Virus record (IMG/VR): IMGVR_UViG_3300017631_000004
Span: 1 to 48,643 of that record
Source: a virus
Strand: one strand, 5' to 3'
DNA: 48,643 bases
Each line of letters starts with the position of its first letter. Positions within the stretch are counted from its first letter, which is position 1. Below, piece after piece: positions 33,619 through 41,139 of this stretch. The translations under genes were made by a program, and so were the position numbers. The notes beneath the pieces were generated by a model, which saw only the letters and a program-made list of their open reading frames with translations, did no database searches and was not told the origin of the DNA.

Positions 33619-35172
33619 ATGCTGAAAGCCATCGCCAACATCATGAGCCGGGTCGGTCGCGGAGCTCCGTCCGCCTCTCCCTCCCCGGCGGCGTCGCCTG
33701 CTCCGCACGGAAGCGGGGCACGCGGCGGCCGTCGTTTGGTCGTCGCCAAGTTCGACTCGGCCAAGACCACGCCGGAGAACCGCAAGCATTGGGCGAACGC
33801 GGACGGGCTCTCCCCCAACGCCGCGATCAACCCTGAGGTGCGGCGCGTCCTCCGCAACCGCGCCCGGTACGAGGTCGCCAACAACTCCTACGCCAAGGGC
33901 ATCGTCCTCACGCTCGCCAACGACACCATCGGCACCGGCCCGCGGCTGCAGATGCTCACAGATGATCCTGACGCGAATGCCCGGATCGAGGATGCGTTCG
34001 AACAGTGGTCGCGGGCGGTCGACCTCCCCGGCAAGCTTCGCACGATGCGGCTGGCCCGCGCCGAGAGCGGCGAGGCGTTCGCGTTGCTGATCAGTAACCC
34101 CGGCATCGGTTCACCAGTGTCGCTGGACCTCAAGCTCATCGAAGCGGACCAGGTCTGTACGCCGCTGCTGCGTCGTGGCCGCAACGACGAGATCGACGGC
34201 ATCGCACTGGACCCGTGGGGCAACCCCTCCGCCTACCGCGTACTCAAGCGCCACCCCGGTGATAGCGGCGTGTTCCGCACGCCGATCGACGACCTCACGG
34301 CCTATGACACGTTCCCTGCCTCGTCGGTCGTGCACTATTTCCGTCCGGATCGGCCCGGCCAACTCCGCGGCATCCCTGACATCACGCCGGCGCTCCCGCT
34401 CTTCGCGCAGCTCCGCCGGTACACGCTCGCGACCATCGCCGCCGCCGAGACCGCCGCCAACTTCGCCGCCGTCATCTACACCGACAGCCCCGCTAACGGC
34501 GAGGCCGATCCGTTGGAGCCGATGGACGAGGTGGAACTCGAACAGCGTCTCGCCACCGTACTTCCGGGCGGATGGAAGCTCGGCCAGGTCCATGCCGAGC
34601 AGCCGACGACGACGTTCGGCGAGTTCAAGCGTGAGATCCTCAACGAGATCGCCCGCTGCCTGAACATGCCGTTCAACGTCGCGGCCGGCAACTCCTCCGG
34701 GTACAACTACGCCAGCGGTCGCCTCGACCATCAGGTGTACTACAAGAGCATCCGCGTCGAGCAGCACCACCTGCAGCTCGCCGTGCTCGATCGCATCCTG
34801 AAGGCGTGGCTCAATGAGGCCGTGCTTGTCGAAGGGCTGCTCCCGCAATCCCTGCGGACCATCGCCGCCACCTTGCCCGAGCATGCGTGGTTCTGGGATG
34901 GCGTCGAGCACGTTGATCCCGCCAAAGAAGCGAACGCCCAGGCCACCCGACTGGCCAACCACACGACCACGCTCGCCGCGGAGTTCGCCCGGCAAGGCCG
35001 CGACTGGGAGCAGGAGCTCCGCCAGCGAGCCAAAGAGCTCACTCTCATGAATGAACTCGGCCTCGCGCTGGCAACCGCACCGGCTGCCGCTCCGGCCACG
35101 AACGCGCCCGCCGAGGACACCGATCCCGCAGACCAAGTTGATGAGGAGACCGCCAGTGCCAGTCACCGCTGA
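33619..35172 (+). CDS. Portal protein (lambda type)
   Basis: 517 aa. The middle has the portal pattern KREILNEIARCLNMPFNVAA with SGYNYASGRLDHQVYYKSIR and a preceding EQRLATVLPGGW segment. The N-terminal 40 residues are basic, Pro/Ala-rich and flexible. The portal forms the dodecameric ring through which TerL packages DNA and to which the tail attaches. It is followed by the protease-capsid gene, whose start overlaps its 3' end by 17 bases. Length fits the lambda gpB family. Confidence 0.93.
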   Translation: MLKAIANIMSRVGRGAPSASPSPAASPAPHGSGARGGRRLVVAKFDSAKTTPENRKHWANADGLSPNAAINPEVRRVLRNRARYEVANNSYAKGIVLTLANDTIGTGPRLQMLTDDPDANARIEDAFEQWSRAVDLPGKLRTMRLARAESGEAFALLISNPGIGSPVSLDLKLIEADQVCTPLLRRGRNDEIDGIALDPWGNPSAYRVLKRHPGDSGVFRTPIDDLTAYDTFPASSVVHYFRPDRPGQLRGIPDITPALPLFAQLRRYTLATIAAAETAANFAAVIYTDSPANGEADPLEPMDEVELEQRLATVLPGGWKLGQVHAEQPTTTFGEFKREILNEIARCLNMPFNVAAGNSSGYNYASGRLDHQVYYKSIRVEQHHLQLAVLDRILKAWLNEAVLVEGLLPQSLRTIAATLPEHAWFWDGVEHVDPAKEANAQATRLANHTTTLAAEFARQGRDWEQELRQRAKELTLMNELGLALATAPAAAPATNAPAEDTDPADQVDEETASASHR

Positions 35173-37099
35173 CCCCAAGAAGACCATTCCCGCTCTCGCG
35201 CTCACCGCAACCGCCGACATCACCGTCGTTGCTGCAGCTGATGGGCAGGCTGCGCCTCTCCCCCGCTTCAAGATGGTCGCGTACACCGGCGGCGCGATGC
35301 GTGTCGCGGGCTGGCGTCACCCGGTCGTGATCGACCTCGCGGGCCTGGCGGTTCCCTCGCAGGCACGCCCCATCCGCTTCGGGCACGACCCGCTATCGGG
35401 CGTCGGCCACACCGATTCGATCCGCGTTGAGGCCGGGCAGCTCGTGGCGACGGGCGTGATCTCGCGTGACACGAGCGCCGCTAAGGAAGTCGTCGCGTCC
35501 TCGCGGAACGGCTTCCCCTGGCAAGCCTCCGTCGGCGCGAGCGTCGAGGAGTTCGAGTTCATCAAGGACAACCAGAAGGCGACGGTCAACGGCCAGGAAC
35601 TCACCGGCCCGGTCAACGTCGTCCGCAAGGCCACGCTCGGCGAGATCAGTTTCGTGGATCTCGGCGCAGACGGCCGCACCAGCGCGAGCATCGCCGCGCG
35701 TCAGAACAAGGAGCCCAGCGTCATGGCCGACGATCCCACGACTTCCAATCCCACCCCGTCCCCAATCATCGCCACCGAGCAGACGCCTGAGCAGGTCCGC
35801 GCTGCAGCCCTTGCTGAGACTGCCCGTATCGCGGCCGTTCGCAAGGTCTGCGGCGGCAAGCACAGCGAGATCGAGGCCCAGGCCATCCGCGACAACTGGG
35901 ATGCCACGCGGACCGAGCTCGAGGTCCTCCGCGCCAGCCGCCCCAAGGCCCCAGCCATCCACGCTCCGGATAACAGCGTCACCAGCGAAGTGCTCGAAGC
36001 CGCGTGCTTCCAGAGCGCCAAGCTCGAGGGCATCGAGAAGGTCTGCTCCACGCAGGCAATCGAGATCGCCGCCAAGCGGTTCCAGGGCGGGCTGGGCCTT
36101 CAGGAGCTCCTGTTCGAGGCCGCGATCGCCAACGGCTACACCGGCCGCACGTTCCGCGACAGCCGCCGCGTGCTCGAGGCCGCGTTCGGTCGTGGCATCG
36201 AGGCGGGCATGACCACCATCGACGTGGGCGGCATCCTCTCCAACGTCGCCAACAAGTTCCTGCTCGAGGGCTTCTTCAGCGTCGAGCGCGTGTGGCGGAG
36301 CATCTGCGCGGTGCGCAACGTCAGCGACTTCAAGACCGTGACCAGCTACCGCCTGGTCGGCAAGGACCAGTACGAGCAGGTCGCCCCCGGCGGCGAGCTC
36401 AAGCAGGGCACGCTCGGCGAGGAAACCTACACGAACAAGGCCGACACCTACGGCTTGATGCTCTCGATCGATCGCCGCGACATCATCAACGATGACCTCG
36501 GCGCGATCACCACGGTTCCCCGCAAGCTCGGCCGTGGCTCGGGCCTGAAGATCAACGACGTCTTCTGGACGGCGTTCATGAACAACGCCGCGTTCTTCAG
36601 CGCCGGCAACAAGAACTTCGTCTCAGGCGCTGACACCGCGCTCGGCATCGACGGCCTCACCAAGGGCGAGGTCGCCTTCATGGACCTTGTGGACTCCGAC
36701 GGCAAGCCCACGGGCGTGATGCCCGCGATCCTGCTGGTGCCCACGGCGCTCTCGGCGATGGGCACGCAGCTCTACAAGAGCGTCGAGCTCCGGGACACGA
36801 CCGCGAACACCAAGTTCCCCGTCGCCAACCCGCACCAGGGCAAGTTCCGCATCGAGGTCAGCCGCTACCTCTCAAACGCGCTCTACACCGGCAACTCGGC
36901 CAAGGCGTGGTACCTCCTCGCGGACCCCAGCGACCTCCCGGTCATCGAGATGGCATTCCTCAACGGCCAGGAAGCCCCGACCGTCGAGACCTCGGACGCG
37001 GACTTCAACATGCTCGGCATTCGGATGCGTGGGTACCACGACTTCGGCGTCAACCTGCAGGACCCGCGTGGCGGCGTGAAGAGCAAGGGCGAGGTGTAA
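35156..37099 (+). CDS. Fused prohead protease-major capsid protein
   Basis: 647 aa from GTG 35156, preceded by GAGGAG at seven bases; upstream in-frame codons lie inside the portal gene. Residues 1 to about 185 look like a Mu-type prohead protease (RFKMVAYTGGAMRV, HPVVIDLAGL, then WQASVGASVEEFEFI and LGEISFVDLGAD). A helical, scaffold-like region follows (about 200-320). The rest is a Mu/HK97-type capsid subunit (GIEAGMTTIDVGGILSNVAN, IDRRDIINDDLGAI). Fusions of this kind release the capsid by self-cleavage. An internal AAGGAG with ATG 35723 could start a protease-free form. Confidence 0.9.
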   Translation: MPVTADPKKTIPALALTATADITVVAAADGQAAPLPRFKMVAYTGGAMRVAGWRHPVVIDLAGLAVPSQARPIRFGHDPLSGVGHTDSIRVEAGQLVATGVISRDTSAAKEVVASSRNGFPWQASVGASVEEFEFIKDNQKATVNGQELTGPVNVVRKATLGEISFVDLGADGRTSASIAARQNKEPSVMADDPTTSNPTPSPIIATEQTPEQVRAAALAETARIAAVRKVCGGKHSEIEAQAIRDNWDATRTELEVLRASRPKAPAIHAPDNSVTSEVLEAACFQSAKLEGIEKVCSTQAIEIAAKRFQGGLGLQELLFEAAIANGYTGRTFRDSRRVLEAAFGRGIEAGMTTIDVGGILSNVANKFLLEGFFSVERVWRSICAVRNVSDFKTVTSYRLVGKDQYEQVAPGGELKQGTLGEETYTNKADTYGLMLSIDRRDIINDDLGAITTVPRKLGRGSGLKINDVFWTAFMNNAAFFSAGNKNFVSGADTALGIDGLTKGEVAFMDLVDSDGKPTGVMPAILLVPTALSAMGTQLYKSVELRDTTANTKFPVANPHQGKFRIEVSRYLSNALYTGNSAKAWYLLADPSDLPVIEMAFLNGQEAPTVETSDADFNMLGIRMRGYHDFGVNLQDPRGGVKSKGEV

Positions 37100-37228
37100 G
37101 CCATGCCCGTGCAGGGAAGCACAGGCGCTGGGGGGCTCGGCGGCGAGCTCCCCAGCGCACTCGGAAGCGGCATCGACCAGCAATCGGGCATCGACATCGA
37201 TGGCCCACCAACAGATGGAGGTTCAGGA

Positions 37229-37576
37229 ATGGCTTCAGGACCAGCAAAGTTCGTTCAGGAAGGCGGCTCGATCGACTACACCCCCGGCGCTGACGTGCTC
37301 GTCGGCGCGGTGGTGGTGCAGGCCGACCTCATCGGGGTCACGCAGGCACCGATCAAGGCGGGCCAGTTGGGATCGATCGCCGTCACCGGCGTCTTCGACT
37401 TCAACAAGGTGGTCGGCGCGGGCAGCGCCATCCCCGCGGGCACGCTCACGTACTGGGATGCGGCCGCCCAAAGCGCTACCAAGAACGCGGCCGCCGGCGC
37501 GAACAAGCTGATCGGTAAGGCGGTGAAGGCCACTGTCGACGCCGACACCATCGTTCGCGTTCGGCTGCAGCAATAA
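37229..37576 (+). CDS. DUF2190 capsid decoration protein
   Basis: 115 aa from ATG 37229, which has GGAGG at seven bases. The family pattern is KFVQEGGSIDYTPGADV, then VGAVVVQADLIGVT and a C-terminal ADTIVRVRLQQ strand. DUF2190 proteins are capsid cement or fibre-stabilising proteins. An in-frame ATG at 37103 would add a 42-residue Gly/Ser-rich leader; this could be a real extension, because it fills the gap exactly after the capsid stop and has its own weaker GAGG. I prefer the shorter form. Confidence 0.85.
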   Translation: MASGPAKFVQEGGSIDYTPGADVLVGAVVVQADLIGVTQAPIKAGQLGSIAVTGVFDFNKVVGAGSAIPAGTLTYWDAAAQSATKNAAAGANKLIGKAVKATVDADTIVRVRLQQ

Positions 37577-37585
37577 GGAGCACCT

Positions 37586-37963
37586 GTGGGCGACCTGCTC
37601 GATCGCGGCGCGGCATTCCTCGATGCCCAGCGTCACCAGCACCTCTCCCGCCCGGTCCTCTACCGGCGTGGCACGGACGAGAAGGAAGTCCAGGCCACCA
37701 TCGGCAAGACCGAGTTCGAGCAGGCGGACGACGCGGGGCTCATTCACCGAGTGGAGTCGCGGGACTTCCTCGTGCGGACGGGGGACCTGGATCTGGGCGC
37801 TGGCCCGATCCTCCCGCGGGCGGGCGATCAGGTGCGAGAGACGGTGGGTACGAGCGTGTTCGTGTACGAGGTCAATGCGCCGGGAGGGCAGCCGCCGTTC
37901 CGGTACAGCGACCCGTACCGCAGGGTTCTTCGGGTTCACACCAAGCACATCGCAACGGAGTAA
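37586..37963 (+). CDS. Head completion/head-tail connector protein
   Basis: 125 aa from GTG 37586 with AAGGAG seven bases upstream. It begins with helices (GDLLDRGAAFLDAQRHQHL) and is otherwise strand-rich, ending RVLRVHTKHIATE. Proteins of this appearance follow DUF2190 genes in many siphophages and act as head completion or head-tail joining proteins. The role is inferred from position and general pattern. Confidence 0.6.
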   Translation: MGDLLDRGAAFLDAQRHQHLSRPVLYRRGTDEKEVQATIGKTEFEQADDAGLIHRVESRDFLVRTGDLDLGAGPILPRAGDQVRETVGTSVFVYEVNAPGGQPPFRYSDPYRRVLRVHTKHIATE

Positions 37964-37965
37964 CG

Positions 37966-38259
37966 ATGGCAGAAGGCAACGGACAGAACGGCAGTGCTCG
38001 GTGGGCCGGCGTGGTCGTCACCGTCGTGCTCGCGGCGGGCGCGATGACCATCCAATGGGGCGTGGTGACCACCAAGCTCCAGCAGGTGGAGAAGCGGCTC
38101 GACGAGTTCATCGGTGAGGCCCGCAGCATCCGCGCTCAGTACGCCGAGATGGAACGCAAGATCTGGTTCCTCGAGGGCAAGCTGTCCGGGCTGACTTCCA
38201 ACTCGCCGCGGCAGAGCGTGCCGACCACCGGCTCCCCCGTCATCGGAGGTGGCCCGTGA
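37966..38259 (+). CDS. Small membrane-anchored coiled-coil protein
   Basis: 97 aa. Residues of about 14-32 form one hydrophobic segment (GVVVTVVLAAGAMTIQWGVV) and 35-75 a coiled coil (QQVEKRLDEFIGEARSI, then YAEMERKIWFLEGKL). A short Pro/Gly tail ends the protein. GGAG precedes the ATG and the stop overlaps the next GTG. It is unusual in the head-tail joining segment. Holin-like or spanin-like small lysis proteins and superinfection factors have such shapes, but I see no specific match. Confidence 0.65.
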   Translation: MAEGNGQNGSARWAGVVVTVVLAAGAMTIQWGVVTTKLQQVEKRLDEFIGEARSIRAQYAEMERKIWFLEGKLSGLTSNSPRQSVPTTGSPVIGGGP

Positions 38260-38687
38260 GCACGATTGCCGCCCTCGCCGACGCCGTCGCGGCGCACATC
38301 AACGCCGGCGCCTTTTCGCAGCCGCTCACGGCCGTGCGAACGTTCCAGCCCGCGTTCACGCTGGAGGACCTCAAAGACCTGCGGGTCTCGGTGGTTCCCC
38401 GCACGCTGCAGATGTCGCCGGTGACGCGGGACAGCCTGGCCATCGAATACGTCGTGGATGTGGGCGTGCAGAAGAAGCTCCCCGCCGATGGGATGGACGC
38501 GGCGATCGACGAACTGCTCGTGCTGGTCGAGGCAATCGCGGATCACCTGCGGTTCAAGCGGCTGGAGGGCTTTCCCGACGCGGCGTGGGTCGGGATCAGC
38601 AACGAGCCGGTGGTGTCGAGCGAGGCGCTCGAGCAGCACCGGGTGTTCACGAGTGTTCTGAGTGTGACGTACCGCGAGCGGAGGTAG
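38256..38687 (+). CDS. Tail terminator-like protein
   Basis: 143 aa from GTG 38256 overlapping the previous stop (GTGA). The pattern of an N-terminal helix, a VVPRTLQMSPVTRDS strand, then AIEYVVDVGVQKKLP and a helix rich in D, E and L (DAAIDELLVLVEAIADHL), ending VTYRERR, resembles tail terminator proteins that cap the tail tube. Position between connector and tube genes agrees. Sequence support is moderate. Confidence 0.65.
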   Translation: MSTIAALADAVAAHINAGAFSQPLTAVRTFQPAFTLEDLKDLRVSVVPRTLQMSPVTRDSLAIEYVVDVGVQKKLPADGMDAAIDELLVLVEAIADHLRFKRLEGFPDAAWVGISNEPVVSSEALEQHRVFTSVLSVTYRERR

Positions 38688-38690
38688 TGC

Positions 38691-38948
38691 GTGAGGAATG
38701 CCATCATCTTCAAAGTCGATCTGGACGGAGGCGACAAGCCGCTGTCGGCGACGAAGCTCGTGGCGACGTTCACGCTCACGGCATCGCACAAGAACACGCA
38801 GGACCTCTTGCTGTCGGATGGCAAAACGGACCCCATCGATGTTGCCCCGGGCACGCAGTACTACTTCGAGCGGGTGAACCTGGCGGATCTGTTGGTCAAG
38901 AGCAAAGGCGGCGAGACGGTCTTCGTGGTCGGCCACAGCGCCGAGTGA
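38691..38948 (+). CDS. Small tail-module protein, unknown function
   Basis: 85 aa from GTG 38691 with GGAGG, part of which overlaps the end of the previous gene. The whole protein looks like beta strands (LVATFTLTASHKNTQDLLL, YYFERVNLADLLV), consistent with a small tail or head accessory protein. No family recognised. It precedes the tube gene by 12 bases. Confidence 0.65.
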   Translation: MRNAIIFKVDLDGGDKPLSATKLVATFTLTASHKNTQDLLLSDGKTDPIDVAPGTQYYFERVNLADLLVKSKGGETVFVVGHSAE

Positions 38949-38960
38949 AAGGAGTCAGCG

Positions 38961-39389
38961 ATGGCAATCAAGCTCGGCATGGAAGCCGCCCTGAAGTACA
39001 AGACGGGCGGCCAGGCAGGCGCAGGCGCATGGACGGCACTCGGCAACACACGAGACGTGACGCTGAACCTCGAAGCGGGCGAGGCGGATGTGACCACACG
39101 AGCCAACAGCGGCTGGCGGGCAACGGTCGCCACGCTCAAGGAAGCGAGTGTTGAGTTCGAGATGGTGTGGGACACCGGCGACGTTGGGTTCACCGCCATC
39201 AAGAACGCCTTCTTCAACAACGACCCCATCGGCCTCCAGATCCTCGATGCGGCCGCGGGCCAGGGCCTGCAAGCGGACTTCTCGATCACCAACTTCAGCC
39301 GCAGTGAAGCCCTCGAAGAGGCCATCACCGTGTCGGTGACCGCAAAGGTCACGTACTCAGCGACGGCGCCTTCATGGATCGGTTCGTAA
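38961..39389 (+). CDS. Major tail tube protein
   Basis: 142 aa. The pattern fits TP901-1/lambda V-type tube proteins: ALGNTRDVTLNLEAGEADVT with TTRANSGWRATVATLKEA, then FEMVWDTGDVGFTAI and a C-terminal SVTAKVTYSATAP strand. The tube protein polymerises around the tape measure to form the tail. AAAGGAG precedes the ATG. It is followed by the chaperone genes, the standard order for siphophages. Confidence 0.88.
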   Translation: MAIKLGMEAALKYKTGGQAGAGAWTALGNTRDVTLNLEAGEADVTTRANSGWRATVATLKEASVEFEMVWDTGDVGFTAIKNAFFNNDPIGLQILDAAAGQGLQADFSITNFSRSEALEEAITVSVTAKVTYSATAPSWIGS

Positions 39390-39462
39390 GCCCGGCGGCG
39401 AAGTCGGTGCAACAGGTGTTCAACCGCTGTGCAACCGGCACAGCGTCTCAACGGAGGCACGG

Positions 39463-39969
39463 ATGCGGCAGTTCAAGGACAACGCGGGTCGGACCTGGAC
39501 GGTGGACATCAACGTCGCCACGCTCAAACGCGTGCGCGGGCTCACGGGCGTCGACCTCATGCAGGTCATCGAGGGGACGCTCATCGAGAAGTTCATCCGC
39601 GATCCCGTGCTCCTGTGCGACGTGGTGTACGCCGTGTGCAAGCCCGAGGCGGATGCCGCCAAGGTCTCGGACGAGGAGTTCGGCAAGGCGATGGCGGGCG
39701 ACGCGATCGAGACCGCGACGGGCGCGGTGCTGGACGAACTCATCAGTTTCTGCCCGAGCCCGAGGGACCGGGCCAACCTCGGGCGGGTGCTCCAGGCCAC
39801 CAACCGCGTGATGGAGAAGGCTCGCGACCTGACGGAGAAGCGGATCGAGACGCTGACCAGCGAGAGCGAGCTGGACAAGCTCGTGAACCGGATGGTCCCC
39901 GAGCCGCTGACGTCTGGAAGTTCATCTACCAGTGCGCCGGAGCCCTCGGCCTCGACCCCGGGCCCCTGA
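39463..39969 (+). CDS. Tail assembly chaperone, N-terminal product
   Basis: 168 aa. Residues 1 to about 145 match tail assembly chaperones (MRQFKDNAGRTWTVDINVAT, GVDLMQVIEGT, SDEEFGKAMAGD). The last 23 residues are low-complexity Ser/Pro/Thr, as expected of an out-of-frame tail beyond a frameshift site. GGAGG precedes the ATG. The chaperone coats the tape measure protein before tube assembly. A second, frameshifted product probably exists (see the next entry). Confidence 0.8.
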   Translation: MRQFKDNAGRTWTVDINVATLKRVRGLTGVDLMQVIEGTLIEKFIRDPVLLCDVVYAVCKPEADAAKVSDEEFGKAMAGDAIETATGAVLDELISFCPSPRDRANLGRVLQATNRVMEKARDLTEKRIETLTSESELDKLVNRMVPEPLTSGSSSTSAPEPSASTPGP

Positions 39970-40211
39970 CGCTGCGGGAGCTGGTCGCCATGCTCGACGG
40001 CCGCCAGCGCCACGACTGGTCAATCGCTGCCGCCGTCATGTCCGTGGTGGCCAACACCGCCCGCGACCCCAAGCGATCCCGCCTGCTCAAACCCGCCGAC
40101 TTCGACCCGTTCCACAAGCCATCCCGGCCCGTCAAGGTTGACGTGTCGGTCCTCAAAGACGTGTTCATCGACCGCCGCATGCCGGAGGTCGCCAAGGAGA
40201 CTCGTGCATGA
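39901..40211 (+). CDS. Tail assembly chaperone, C-terminal part made by -1 frameshift
   Basis: About 103 residues in the -1 frame (ADVWKFIYQCAGALGLDPG then PLTLRELVAMLDGRQRHDW) read as genuine chaperone sequence like lambda T or similar proteins, and overlap the end of the first product. No start codon fits at its beginning. A run C-CCC-G at 39897-39900 allows a slip that joins the reading frames just before the conserved part. A second candidate is G-GGC-CCC at 39960-39966, directly before the zero-frame TGA; this one would skip the WKF segment. The frameshift is inferred by analogy with lambda G-GT. Confidence 0.6.
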
Positions 40212-40699
40212 AGAGCCTGACCACCCGCCATTACGTCTATCTCGGTGCCCTGATCCTGCTGGCGCTCGTGCTCGCGTCGTGCGCCGGCCTGGACCTTGGC
40301 GACATCGTCAAGGTCAAGACGCCCAACACGATCCAGCAGACCACCGGCCTGCCGTCGACGCTGAGCCTCAACGAGGCGGAGGTTGAGTACCAGAACTGGT
40401 TCAACCTCACGCAGACGACCGGAGCGCAGTGGAAGGGCAACATCGAGAAGGCCGGCGAGATCCGCGGGCTGCTCGGCCAACTCACGCTCTCGGCCCTCGA
40501 CACCGTTGGCCCCACCGTCGCGGGCCTACCCGTGCTCGGGCCGGCTCTTCCGGCGCTCACCGGCATCGTCGGCCTGTTCATCGGGTCGGGCCGTCTCCGC
40601 AAGGAGAAGGAGGCGTCCTTCAACAAGGGCCTGGAGAAGGGCAGCGGTCTCGCTGGCACCGGCAGCGGGACCGGCGGTCCGGCTGGGAGTGGTGCGTGA
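40208..40699 (+). CDS. Phage-encoded lipoprotein
   Basis: 163 aa with a signal peptide (residues 1-24) and a clear lipobox LVLASC at Cys25, so it is predicted to be an envelope lipoprotein. A polar stretch follows, then a hydrophobic segment near 100-125 (VGPTVAGLPVLGPALPALTG), and a Gly/Ser-rich tail. The ATG overlaps the stop of the chaperone frame. Lipoproteins in phage tail regions can block superinfection or act in lysis. Its place inside the tail operon implies expression with late genes, though a host-cell surface role during lysogeny is also possible. Confidence 0.75.
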   Translation: MKSLTTRHYVYLGALILLALVLASCAGLDLGDIVKVKTPNTIQQTTGLPSTLSLNEAEVEYQNWFNLTQTTGAQWKGNIEKAGEIRGLLGQLTLSALDTVGPTVAGLPVLGPALPALTGIVGLFIGSGRLRKEKEASFNKGLEKGSGLAGTGSGTGGPAGSGA

Positions 40700-41133
40700 T
40701 CACCATGCGGATCAAGGACATGTTCTTCGACCGCCACGTCGTCATGGCGGCGGTCGACAACGCCAAGCGGAAGGTGCTCAGCAAGGCCGGAGCGTTCATC
40801 CGCACAGCGGCCAAGACGAGCATCCGCAAACGCAAGGGGTCGGCTCCTCCCGGGGCCCCGCCCCATTCGCACGAGGGCAGCCTGCGTCGGCTGATCCTCT
40901 TTGGGTACGACAAGCCCAACGACTCGGTCGTCGTCGGGCCGGTGGGATTCAAGAAGAGCGAGGCACCGAATGTCCTGGAGTACGGCGGCGACACCGTCGT
41001 GTTCCGTAGGCGCGGCGGCAAGCTCACCTCGCAGAAGGTCAAGATCTCGCCGCGGCCGTACATGGCCCCGGCGCTGGAGAAGGAGCGGCCCAACCTGCCG
41101 CTCTTGTGGCGGAACTCGATCAAGAAAGGGTGA
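40696..41133 (+). CDS. HK97 gp10-like tail-completion protein
   Basis: 145 aa from GTG 40696 overlapping the lipoprotein stop (ATG 40705 is the alternative). The pattern KAGAFIRTAAKTSIRKRKG, GAPPHSHEGSLRRLI and the C-terminal PRPYMAPALEKERPNLPLLW fits HK97 gp10-like proteins, which connect head and tail. The usual place is between head completion and tube genes, but here it lies after the chaperone and just before the tape measure, an unusual order. The protein is basic. Confidence 0.8.
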   Translation: MITMRIKDMFFDRHVVMAAVDNAKRKVLSKAGAFIRTAAKTSIRKRKGSAPPGAPPHSHEGSLRRLILFGYDKPNDSVVVGPVGFKKSEAPNVLEYGGDTVVFRRRGGKLTSQKVKISPRPYMAPALEKERPNLPLLWRNSIKKG

Positions 41134-41139
41134 TTACAC

